From: an uncultured Mollicutes bacterium
GTDB taxonomy: Bacteria > Bacillota_I > Bacilli_A > ML615J-28 > CAG-313
Length of the DNA stretch: 28,664 bases
NCBI GenBank assembly: GCA_900548675.1
Contig: URLJ01000017.1
Location: 1 to 28,664 of the forward strand
Reading direction: 5' to 3'
In this document: positions 1-6,741 of the stretch, in pieces
How the letters are laid out: each line of letters opens with the position of its first letter
How positions within the stretch are numbered: position 1 is the stretch's first letter
Notes under the pieces: generated by a model
Told to the model about the DNA's origin: nothing
Databases searched by the model: none
What the model saw: the letters and a program-made list of their open reading frames with translations, nothing else
Made by a program: the position numbers and the translations under genes

Positions 1-162
1 CAGAAACAGCTGCACCAAAGAAAGCGACAAAAAAGGTAGCTAAAGCTGAAAGCGCAGAAACAGCTGCACCAAAGAAAGCGACAAAAAAGGTAGCTAAAGC
101 TGAAAGCGCAGAAACAGCTGCACCAAAGAAAACGACAAAAAAGGCTGCTAAAAAAGAAACTG
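1..162 (+). repeat. three tandem 54-bp coding repeats
   Basis: Units are 1-54, 55-108 and 109-162. The first two are identical base for base; the third diverges in its second half. The period is a multiple of three, so copy number can change without breaking the frame. More copies may lie upstream of the window edge. Confidence 0.95.
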
Positions 163-167
163 AATAA
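1..167 (+). CDS. tig: 3' end of a gene with Lys/Ala-rich repetitive tail, probably trigger factor (partial)
   Basis: The reading frame runs in from outside the window (first full codon at 3) and ends at a double stop, TAA TAA, at 165-170. It encodes 54 residues made of three 18-residue repeats rich in Lys, Ala, Thr and Pro (start of unit: ETAAPKKATKKVAKAESA). No folded domain is visible. The assignment to trigger factor, the ribosome-bound chaperone and peptidyl-prolyl isomerase, rests on position: tig commonly lies directly upstream of clpX in Bacillota, and Lys/Ala-rich C-terminal extensions occur on trigger factors of related low-GC bacteria. No conserved part of the protein is in the window, so another protein with a histone-like tail is possible. 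Confidence 0.5.
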   Translation, partial: ETAAPKKATKKVAKAESAETAAPKKATKKVAKAESAETAAPKKTTKKAAKKETE

Positions 168-242
168 TAAAAATAAATTATTCAATCTATTTATTTATAA
201 ATATGCTAAATTTGCTCAAAATAATATAGGAGTGAATTTAGT

Positions 243-1415
243 ATGAATCAAAAAAATGATTATTTAATGTGTTCTTTTTGTGGTTCTCCTATTCTTGCAG
301 GAGAAAATGAAGAAAGTAATCCAGGAATGATAGGTATCGATGCAGCTATATGTTATAGTTGCATTGATATTTATTATCACATAATGCAACTTGAAGAAAA
401 TGAGTATCATTTAGAAAATGATAAATTAGAAAAAAAATTTCCTCGTGATTTTTACAAAGCTTTTAACGAATGTGTTGTAGGACAAGAAAAGGCCAAAAAA
501 GCCTTGTCGGTAGCTTTATACAACCATTATCAAAGAATAAGCCATAGTAATACAGAAGAAATTGAAAAATCTAATGTGCTTCTAATTGGTCCATCAGGAA
601 GTGGTAAAACCCTTCTTGCTCAAACAATGGCCAAACTATTAAATGTTCCTTTCGCTATATGTGATGCTACGGTATATACTGAAGCAGGTTATGTAGGGGA
701 AGACGTAGAAGGTATTTTGTTAAAACTATTACAAAATGCCGATTATGATTTAGAGCGAGCTGAAAAAGGCATAATATTTATTGATGAAATAGATAAACTT
801 GCAAGAAAAGGTGAAAATGTTTCAATTACAAGAGATGTATCTGGTGAAGGTGTTCAAAACGCTCTTCTTAAAATAATTGAAGGTAGCATCATAAACGTTC
901 CGCCTCAAGGGGGAAGAAAGCACCCTTATCAAGAATATATTCATTTTGATACAACAAATGTTTTATTTATTTGTGCAGGAGCTTTTGACGGCATCGGTAA
1001 AATTAAAAATAATGTAGTTGGTATCAAAAAGCAATTAGAAACAGATGAAACCGTAACTGTTCAAGAATTAATTAAATATGGGATTATTCCGGAATTATTA
1101 GGAAGATTACCAGTTATCGTTTCTTTAGATGAGTTAAAAGAAAGTGATTTAATAAGTGTATTATCAGAACCTAAAAATGCTATAATTAAACAATATCAAG
1201 CACTTTTGGGCTTATCTGATGTAAATTTAACATTCACTGATGAGGCACTAAAATCGATTGCTCATAAAGCTTATCTTGATCATAATGGTGCTAGATCATT
1301 AAGAAGAATTATTGAGGCATTGATGCAAAATGTGATATTTGAGTTGGATGATGAAAAACTTAAAAACCATGATATAATCATTACAAGTGAAAATGTTAAT
1401 TGTATAAATATGTGA
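243..1415 (+). CDS. clpX: ATP-dependent Clp protease ATP-binding subunit ClpX
   Basis: Cytosolic AAA+ unfoldase that recognises tagged substrates and feeds them to ClpP. The N-terminal zinc-binding domain has Cys10, Cys13, Cys37 and Cys40. Then follow Walker A GPSGSGKT (116-123), pore loop GYVG (149-152), Walker B IIFIDEID (177-184), an RKH motif (225-227), LGR with the arginine finger (R288) and the sensor-2 arginine in GAR (R351). The length of 390 residues is slightly short for the family. The ClpP-docking loop, normally IGF, aligns with VGI at 259-261. An AGGAG at about 229-233 supports the ATG start. The gene stands 16 bp before lon, and lon has its own strong ribosome site, so the two are probably cotranscribed. 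Confidence 0.96.
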   Translation: MNQKNDYLMCSFCGSPILAGENEESNPGMIGIDAAICYSCIDIYYHIMQLEENEYHLENDKLEKKFPRDFYKAFNECVVGQEKAKKALSVALYNHYQRISHSNTEEIEKSNVLLIGPSGSGKTLLAQTMAKLLNVPFAICDATVYTEAGYVGEDVEGILLKLLQNADYDLERAEKGIIFIDEIDKLARKGENVSITRDVSGEGVQNALLKIIEGSIINVPPQGGRKHPYQEYIHFDTTNVLFICAGAFDGIGKIKNNVVGIKKQLETDETVTVQELIKYGIIPELLGRLPVIVSLDELKESDLISVLSEPKNAIIKQYQALLGLSDVNLTFTDEALKSIAHKAYLDHNGARSLRRIIEALMQNVIFELDDEKLKNHDIIITSENVNCINM

Positions 1416-1431
1416 AAGGAGGATATACTTT

Positions 1432-3750
1432 ATGTTTAATGCAACAGAAAAAATGACAGGAACCCTTCCAACAATTTCTGTTAGAGGAGTTATTCCACTT
1501 CCCAATAACGAGATTCGTCTTGACATAGGTCGTAATGAAAGTTTAAAAGCCTTAAAATTATCAGAACAATATCAAAACTATGTAGTACTTTTAGTTCAAA
1601 ACAATCCAATGATTGAAGAAGTTACTAGTAAAGATATCAATGAAATAGGTGTTGTTGCGAAAATAACTCTCAATATGACAATACCTAATAATATTAGAAG
1701 AGTAAAATTTCAAACTATTGTAAGATGTAGAGTAACTTCCTATGAAGAGACAAAACCTGTTCTTCTAGCAAACTTTGAAACCTTACCATCAATAGTTTCA
1801 GAACCTCAAAAGGAAATGCCTCTTTTAAACTTAGTTGCTAATGAACTAGAAGCGGGTAAAAATCAATTAGCTTTTGATAATAAAGATGTGATAGAAATTT
1901 TATCAAAAGGTGTTACAGCAGAAGCATTAACAGATATTTTAGCGTACAATTTAAAGCTTGATTATAATGCTAAACTGCGTTATCTAAATGAATTAGATAC
2001 TAACAATCGCCTTCAAATGATCTTAGAAGACTTGAAAAAAATTAAATACTTTATTGAAATAGAAAAGAAAATAGAAGATGAAGTAAAGAAAAATATCAAT
2101 GAAAGTCAAAAAGAGTATTACTTAAGGGAAAAAATGAAAGTGATTCAAGATGAATTAGGTGATAAAGCTAGAAAAGAATCTGACATCGAAGAATTACGTC
2201 GTAAAATTAAAGAATCAAGATTACCTGAAGGGGTTGAAAAGAAAGCCCTAACAGAGCTTAATCGATACATCTCTCAACCAGGAAGTTCACCTGAAGCTGG
2301 TATTATTAGAACATATCTTGATTTTATTTTAAGTTTGCCATGGTATGAAGAATCAGTTGATTGTGAAAATATTCAACAAGCAAAAGATATTTTAGATGCT
2401 GATCATTATGGTCTTGATAAAGTGAAAGAAAGAATACTAGAATACCTCGCAGTAAAAATAATGACAAGAAAAAATCCTCAAGCAATATTATGCTTAGTGG
2501 GACCTCCAGGAGTTGGAAAAACAAGTTTAGCAATGTCGATTGCGAGAGCTCTTAACAAAAACTTTGTAAAACAAGCCTTAGGTGGTGTAAAAGATGAATC
2601 TGAGATAAGAGGACATCGCCGCACTTATTTGGGGGCCCTTCCAGGACGCATTTTACAAGGAATGCAGAAAGCTAAAACAATTAATCCTGTTTTTCTACTA
2701 GATGAAATAGATAAAATGAGTAGTGATTATAAAGGTGACCCTACAAGTGCAATGTTAGAAGTATTAGACTCTGAACAAAATCGCTTTTTTAGTGATCACT
2801 ATTTAGAAGAACCATATGATTTATCTAAAGTCTTCTTTATTTGCACCGCAAATTATCTAGAAAATATTCCTGCTCCTTTAAGAGATCGTCTTGAAATAGT
2901 TGAAGTGTCTAGTTATACAGAATACGAAAAATTTGAAATAGCGAAACGACACTTGATAAAAAAACAATTAGCACTTCATGGCTTAAGAGCTGAAGATTTC
3001 TCAATTAGTGACCAAGCAATCTATAAAATAATTCAAGAATACACTCGTGAAGCAGGTGTGAGAGAATTAGAACGTCACATAGGTTCTATTATCCGTAAAG
3101 CTATTAAAAATATTTTAATGGATAATGCTAAAAGAATTGATATCGATGTTGATAATCTAGAGTCGTATCTTGGTAAACCAAGATTTGTGTACCAAGTTGC
3201 CGATGATAACGATCAAGTAGGAGTTGTAAATGGCCTAGCTTACACCCAATATGGTGGTGATACTTTATCTGTTGAAGTAACACATTATAAAGGGGATGGA
3301 AGACTTGTATTAACTGGAAAACTTGGTGATGTTATGAAAGAATCAGCACAGGCGGCACTTAGTTATGTTAAAGCTAATGCTGAAAAATTTGACATCGATT
3401 TTAATGTATTTAAAGATGATATTCATATCCATGTTCCAGAAGGCGCTATTCCAAAAGACGGTCCATCGGCAGGAGTTACAATCGCAACAGCCCTTGTTTC
3501 TGCTCTTAGTGGAAGAAAAGTTCGTCATAATGTCGGAATGACTGGTGAAATAACTTTGAGAGGCAGAGTACTACCAATCGGTGGTCTAAGAGAAAAGTCC
3601 ATAGCTGCTCATAGAAGTGGTCTTACGACAATTTTAATACCTAAAGAAAATCAAAAAGATTTAGATGAAGTTCCAGAAAGTGTAAAGAATAGTTTAGAGA
3701 TAATTCCTATTTCAACAATTGATGAAGTAATTCATTACGCTTTAAAATAG
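1432..3750 (+). CDS. lon: Endopeptidase La (Lon protease)
   Basis: ATP-dependent serine protease that degrades damaged and regulatory proteins in the cytosol. The 772 residues match the usual length of LonA. The N-terminal LON substrate-binding domain covers about 10-200, followed by a charged helical region (about 200-300). The AAA+ core has Walker A GPPGVGKT (357-364) and Walker B FLLDEIDK (421-428). The protease domain has the Ser-Lys dyad: S679 in PKDGPSAG and K722 in GLREKS. AAAGGAGGAT just upstream of 1432 is a strong ribosome site and fixes the start. It lies between clpX and a guanylate-kinase-like gene; the clpX-lon order is common in Bacillota. No HrcA (CIRCE) or CtsR box is obvious nearby. 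Confidence 0.97.
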   Translation: MFNATEKMTGTLPTISVRGVIPLPNNEIRLDIGRNESLKALKLSEQYQNYVVLLVQNNPMIEEVTSKDINEIGVVAKITLNMTIPNNIRRVKFQTIVRCRVTSYEETKPVLLANFETLPSIVSEPQKEMPLLNLVANELEAGKNQLAFDNKDVIEILSKGVTAEALTDILAYNLKLDYNAKLRYLNELDTNNRLQMILEDLKKIKYFIEIEKKIEDEVKKNINESQKEYYLREKMKVIQDELGDKARKESDIEELRRKIKESRLPEGVEKKALTELNRYISQPGSSPEAGIIRTYLDFILSLPWYEESVDCENIQQAKDILDADHYGLDKVKERILEYLAVKIMTRKNPQAILCLVGPPGVGKTSLAMSIARALNKNFVKQALGGVKDESEIRGHRRTYLGALPGRILQGMQKAKTINPVFLLDEIDKMSSDYKGDPTSAMLEVLDSEQNRFFSDHYLEEPYDLSKVFFICTANYLENIPAPLRDRLEIVEVSSYTEYEKFEIAKRHLIKKQLALHGLRAEDFSISDQAIYKIIQEYTREAGVRELERHIGSIIRKAIKNILMDNAKRIDIDVDNLESYLGKPRFVYQVADDNDQVGVVNGLAYTQYGGDTLSVEVTHYKGDGRLVLTGKLGDVMKESAQAALSYVKANAEKFDIDFNVFKDDIHIHVPEGAIPKDGPSAGVTIATALVSALSGRKVRHNVGMTGEITLRGRVLPIGGLREKSIAAHRSGLTTILIPKENQKDLDEVPESVKNSLEIIPISTIDEVIHYALK

Positions 3751-3764
3751 GATAAGGAGGAGTA

Positions 3765-4304
3765 ATGTTAGTATTAGTTGGTCCTAGTGCGTCTGGTAAA
3801 ACTGAGGCCGCCAAACAACTTATTGATAAATATAAAATGCGCAAGCTTGTTACTTATACATCTAGAAGTAAACGACCTAATGAAATAGAAGGCGTTGATT
3901 ATCACTTTTTAACAAAAGAAGAATTTGAAAAAAGAATCAAAGAAGACTTCTTTTTAGAATATGTTGATTATAATGGTAATTATTACGGAACTTCTAAAGA
4001 AGGGCTTGACGAAGATAAAGTTGTTATTCTAGAACCGACAGGATTAAAACATTACCTCTTAAAAGCAAAAGATAAAATTAAAATTTGTTATTTAAAGTGT
4101 CCGATTGAAATAAGAGAAGAAAGAATGAAAAATCGTGGCGATGACGAACTATCAATAGAAAAACGTTTAGCTAGTGATGACAAAATATTTACCCCTGAAA
4201 TTGAAAAACTTGCAGATTGGGTAATAGATGGTTATGGTAAAACCATCGAAGCTATGGGGGATGAAATTTACTTACTGTATAAAGATAAGGTTAATAATCG
4301 ATGA
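3765..4304 (+). CDS. gmk: Guanylate kinase-like protein
   Basis: Probably phosphorylates GMP to GDP with ATP. The protein has a P-loop, GPSASGKT (6-13), directly at its N-terminus, then the GMP-binding stretch TSRSKRPNEIEGVDYHF (about 32-48, matching the family pattern TTRxxRxxExxGxxYxF), FLEY and GNYYGTS, and an RLASDD segment where the lid arginines lie. The 179 residues are slightly short for Gmk (about 200) because the usual N-terminal extension is missing. GGAGGAG directly before 3765 supports the start. It overlaps the next gene by 4 bp (ATGA). Low-GC bacteria often carry two Gmk paralogues, so this may be a second, divergent copy and its activity is not certain. Confidence 0.8.
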   Translation: MLVLVGPSASGKTEAAKQLIDKYKMRKLVTYTSRSKRPNEIEGVDYHFLTKEEFEKRIKEDFFLEYVDYNGNYYGTSKEGLDEDKVVILEPTGLKHYLLKAKDKIKICYLKCPIEIREERMKNRGDDELSIEKRLASDDKIFTPEIEKLADWVIDGYGKTIEAMGDEIYLLYKDKVNNR

Positions 4305-5002
4305 ATGAGTTTTACAATCGTTTAAATGAATTAAAAATACCATTTATGGTAAAACGTGGCAAATACAAAAGATTATCAATGACTTATGACAGAAAAGGAA
4401 ATTTAGTTATCAAAGTGCCATATCAAGCAAATGTTCAAACTGTTGAAAAATTTGTCTTGGATAATCTTGATTGGGTAAAAAAACAATATGAAAAAGCTAA
4501 AGTTATTAAAAGACTTTATATTGATAATGAAAACTATCTTTTTTTAGGTAAAACCTATCTTACTAAATACTTTGAAAGTAGACACGAAGAGGTTATTTTA
4601 AATAATCAAGAATTGATTGTTTACGCAAAAGATGAAAGTCCAGCATCTCGTAAAAAAGTTATTGATAAATGGCTTTATAAACAAGCTGAACTCGTCTTTA
4701 ATGAAATGTTGTCAGCAGCATTTAATCGAATGCGGGATTATTTACCAAAATACCCGACCCTTAAAATAAAACATTACTCTTCAAGATGGGGATGTTGCTA
4801 CCCTAAAAGAGCAGAGATTGTGATTAATATTGATACTATTCATTTACCATTTGATCTTATCAATTATGTAATTTATCATGAATTATGTCACTTTGTTTAT
4901 TTAAATCATGGTTCATTATTCCACCAATTTCTCTCAAAATGGGTTCCCGATGAAAAAAAACTTCACCGCGAATTTAAAAAATATCATACAAACTATGAGT
5001 AA
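4301..5002 (+). CDS. YgjP/DUF45-family zinc metallopeptidase-like protein
   Basis: A 233-residue protein of the YgjP-like (DUF45, M48-related) family. The signature is HELCH (193-197) followed by H203 and H208 in NHGSLFH, and the typical SRWG(C) motif (161-165) shortly before the catalytic helix. No signal peptide or membrane helix is seen, so it should be cytosolic. The substrate is unknown; family members are often placed near nucleotide or restriction genes without a settled role. The ATG start overlaps the stop of the gmk-like gene (ATGA), which implies translational coupling and membership in the clpX-lon-gmk operon. A terminator follows 30 bp downstream. Confidence 0.85.
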   Translation: MNEFYNRLNELKIPFMVKRGKYKRLSMTYDRKGNLVIKVPYQANVQTVEKFVLDNLDWVKKQYEKAKVIKRLYIDNENYLFLGKTYLTKYFESRHEEVILNNQELIVYAKDESPASRKKVIDKWLYKQAELVFNEMLSAAFNRMRDYLPKYPTLKIKHYSSRWGCCYPKRAEIVINIDTIHLPFDLINYVIYHELCHFVYLNHGSLFHQFLSKWVPDEKKLHREFKKYHTNYE

Positions 5003-5032
5003 TGTAGTTTGTAAAAATCTAATAGATAGCAT

Positions 5033-5068
5033 AAGGAATATCCATGAGATATTCCTTTTACTCTTTTT
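5033..5068 (+). terminator. intrinsic terminator of the clpX-lon-gmk-ygjP unit
   Basis: AAGGAATATC (5033-5042) pairs perfectly with GATATTCCTT (5048-5057) around a CATGA loop, followed by the T-rich TTACTCTTTTT. Confidence 0.85.
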
Positions 5069-5131
5069 AATTTAAAAAAGAAAACATTTAAAAAATTTGG
5101 ACCATAACGATAAAAATTATGTCGATACTTG

Positions 5132-5157
5132 CGTTTCTTTAACTAATTTTCGAAACG
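5132..5157. promoter_or_regulatory. inverted repeat upstream of the XRE regulator promoter (possible operator)
   Basis: CGTTTC (5132-5137) and GAAACG (5152-5157) form an inverted repeat with a 14-bp spacer. It lies upstream of the extended -10 at 5189, where an autoregulatory or activator site would sit. The function is inferred from position only. Confidence 0.35.
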
Positions 5158-5185
5158 AGGAAAGCTAATCTGATATCATCAGGTT

Positions 5186-5194
5186 TGGTATAAT
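5186..5194 (+). promoter_or_regulatory. extended -10 sigmaA promoter of the XRE regulator
   Basis: TGGTATAAT is an extended -10 (TG at 5186-5187, TATAAT at 5189-5194). No good -35 is present at 16-18 bp spacing, which fits an extended -10 promoter or one helped by an activator. The ribosome site GAGAGGTGAT (5201-5210) follows, so the 5' leader is very short. Confidence 0.6.
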
Positions 5195-5213
5195 AATATT
5201 GAGAGGTGATACT

Positions 5214-6482
5214 TTGAACAATACGGTTAAAACATTAAAAGAAAAATATGATAATCAAGAACGCGAAGAAAACTATCTTTGGTCACAACTTTTAAAAAGA
5301 AAAAGACTAGAACAAAATCGTACACTAGAAGAGGTATCAAAAGGAATATGCAGTCCTAGTTATTTATCAAAAATTGAAAATGGGCAGGTTGATGCTGATG
5401 CGATATATTATAAAGCGTTATTTGAAAAATTAGATTTAAAATATGAAAAAGTAAGACAAAACAGACCGATAGAGATAATGCCATACCTGATAAAACTTTA
5501 CTTACTAGAACAAAGAGATGAGGTGAAGGCAAAAATTCATGAAATTGCTACCGCTAAATACTATTCTGAAAGTGAAATGGAACAAATATTATTATTCAAT
5601 AGTTTAATTAGTGATTCATTAGATGAAGCAAAATATTATCTTACATCGCTTGAGGTAGTAAGAAATACTTTAACGAAAGAAGAACTTTGGTTTATTACAT
5701 ATTGTAACGCCTTGTATCTGTATAAAAAGAATAATTTTCTTGAAGCAAGTGAGATATGTAAAGTATTAACAGGCCTGACTGATGTGAAAGAAGAATATAA
5801 AGTAGCTCTTTATAGTTTGATTTTAGAAATTAGTTTTATAACACTCGATATTGGAAAATTCTTTCACTACTATGAATTGTTAAATCAGTTAAAATTAAAA
5901 AACCAATTATACACAATATCGTTAATTCACCAAATGGAGCGAATAGTATTAATCGCTCCATCTAATTATGATTATGCATTAAAGGAAATGAAACGGATTA
6001 CGGAGTGTTTAAAAGATAATGAAGTTTTAGTTGAATGTTACCATTTATGTCTTGGGATAATTTATTATTGTAAAGGGGAATATCGTCTAGCTTATAAAAC
6101 AGCCGATGTTAAAAATCCTTCTACAAGACTAACAGCATTAATGGCAGCTGTAGTTATTAAAACTAAAAACTTTAAAGAGTGTGTTAGTTTTGAAGGGATA
6201 GTAAAAGAAAAGGATTACAAAAATTGTACTAATCCCTATTATTGCTTTATAGAAGCCGCAAAATTCATTCTTGAACAATATACTGCTGATGAAATGTACT
6301 ACTATTATAAAAATACATTAATACCAATTCTCCATACGATGGGTCTTAACTATTTAAAGAAACTCGCTATTGAAGAATTTACACAATTAGCTATTTTTTT
6401 AGGAAGATATAAAGATTCAATGAAATATTTAATTGAATGTAAACCTAAAAAACGATTACTACAACTGATTAAAAACATCTAA
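5214..6482 (+). CDS. XRE-family HTH regulator with C-terminal TPR-like helices (RRNPP/Rgg-PlcR type)
   Basis: Probable transcription factor of the peptide-sensing RRNPP type. An XRE helix-turn-helix spans about residues 23-75 (LEEVSKGICSPSYLSKIENG is the recognition region). The remaining ~340 residues are helix-rich with paired aromatic/Leu patterns like the TPR repeats of Rgg, PlcR and PrgX; no enzyme motif is seen. I chose TTG at 5214 as the start, because the ribosome site GAGAGGTGAT at 5201-5210 lies inside the longer frame opening at 5199. It is monocistronic, with its own promoter and terminator. An inverted repeat upstream could be its operator. Its cognate peptide, if any, is not known; the only nearby candidate is an unconvincing 26-codon frame at 6635-6715. 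Confidence 0.75.
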   Translation: MNNTVKTLKEKYDNQEREENYLWSQLLKRKRLEQNRTLEEVSKGICSPSYLSKIENGQVDADAIYYKALFEKLDLKYEKVRQNRPIEIMPYLIKLYLLEQRDEVKAKIHEIATAKYYSESEMEQILLFNSLISDSLDEAKYYLTSLEVVRNTLTKEELWFITYCNALYLYKKNNFLEASEICKVLTGLTDVKEEYKVALYSLILEISFITLDIGKFFHYYELLNQLKLKNQLYTISLIHQMERIVLIAPSNYDYALKEMKRITECLKDNEVLVECYHLCLGIIYYCKGEYRLAYKTADVKNPSTRLTALMAAVVIKTKNFKECVSFEGIVKEKDYKNCTNPYYCFIEAAKFILEQYTADEMYYYYKNTLIPILHTMGLNYLKKLAIEEFTQLAIFLGRYKDSMKYLIECKPKKRLLQLIKNI

Positions 6483-6488
6483 ATTTAA

Positions 6489-6530
6489 AAGAAGTTAATT
6501 TGTACTGAAAATTAACTTCTTCTTTTTTTC
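6489..6530 (+). terminator. intrinsic terminator of the XRE regulator
   Basis: AAGAAGTTAATT (6489-6500) pairs with AATTAACTTCTT (6510-6521) around a 9-nt loop and is followed by TCTTTTTTTC. It starts 7 bp after the regulator's stop codon. Confidence 0.9.
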
Positions 6531-6534
6531 TTTA

Positions 6535-6741
6535 TTTATAATATTAGGTTTAAATGACAATAAGTTTTTCGTATGTAGTGCTTATTCAGTTCATAACATT
6601 GGCTGTAAAACAATTATTAAACAAGGAGCAACATATGAAGGATTTTGGAATATTGAATTTAATAATAGTCTTTTTTCTGGGTATCAAAGAGGCGATAAAA
6701 ATGGAAATGCAATAATAATTGGTAGTTCAGGATTATTTAAT
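6535..6741 (+). other. coding-like 5' extension of the Hint surface protein without start codon or signal peptide
   Basis: The frame of the downstream gene is open from 6499, just inside the terminator of the preceding gene. From about 6541 it reads as a believable protein (for example GATYEGFWNIEFNNSLFSG, and later NAIIIGSSGLFNLSSG), continuous with the beta-rich part after 6742. Between 6508 and 6741 there is no ATG, GTG or TTG in this frame; a CTG at 6505 lies within the terminator stem-loop. No promoter, ribosome site or signal peptide can be seen. The simplest reading is that a deletion or recombination next to the terminator removed the 5' end of the gene. Confidence 0.6.

Noticed and set aside
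1..162. Tandem repeats as a CRISPR array
   Set aside because: The units are contiguous without unique spacers, in frame and coding.
6635..6715. 26-codon hydrophobic frame with a ribosome site, as a gene
   Set aside because: Not listed as a feature, because the overlapping frame reads as part of the Hint protein; kept only as a low-interest finding.
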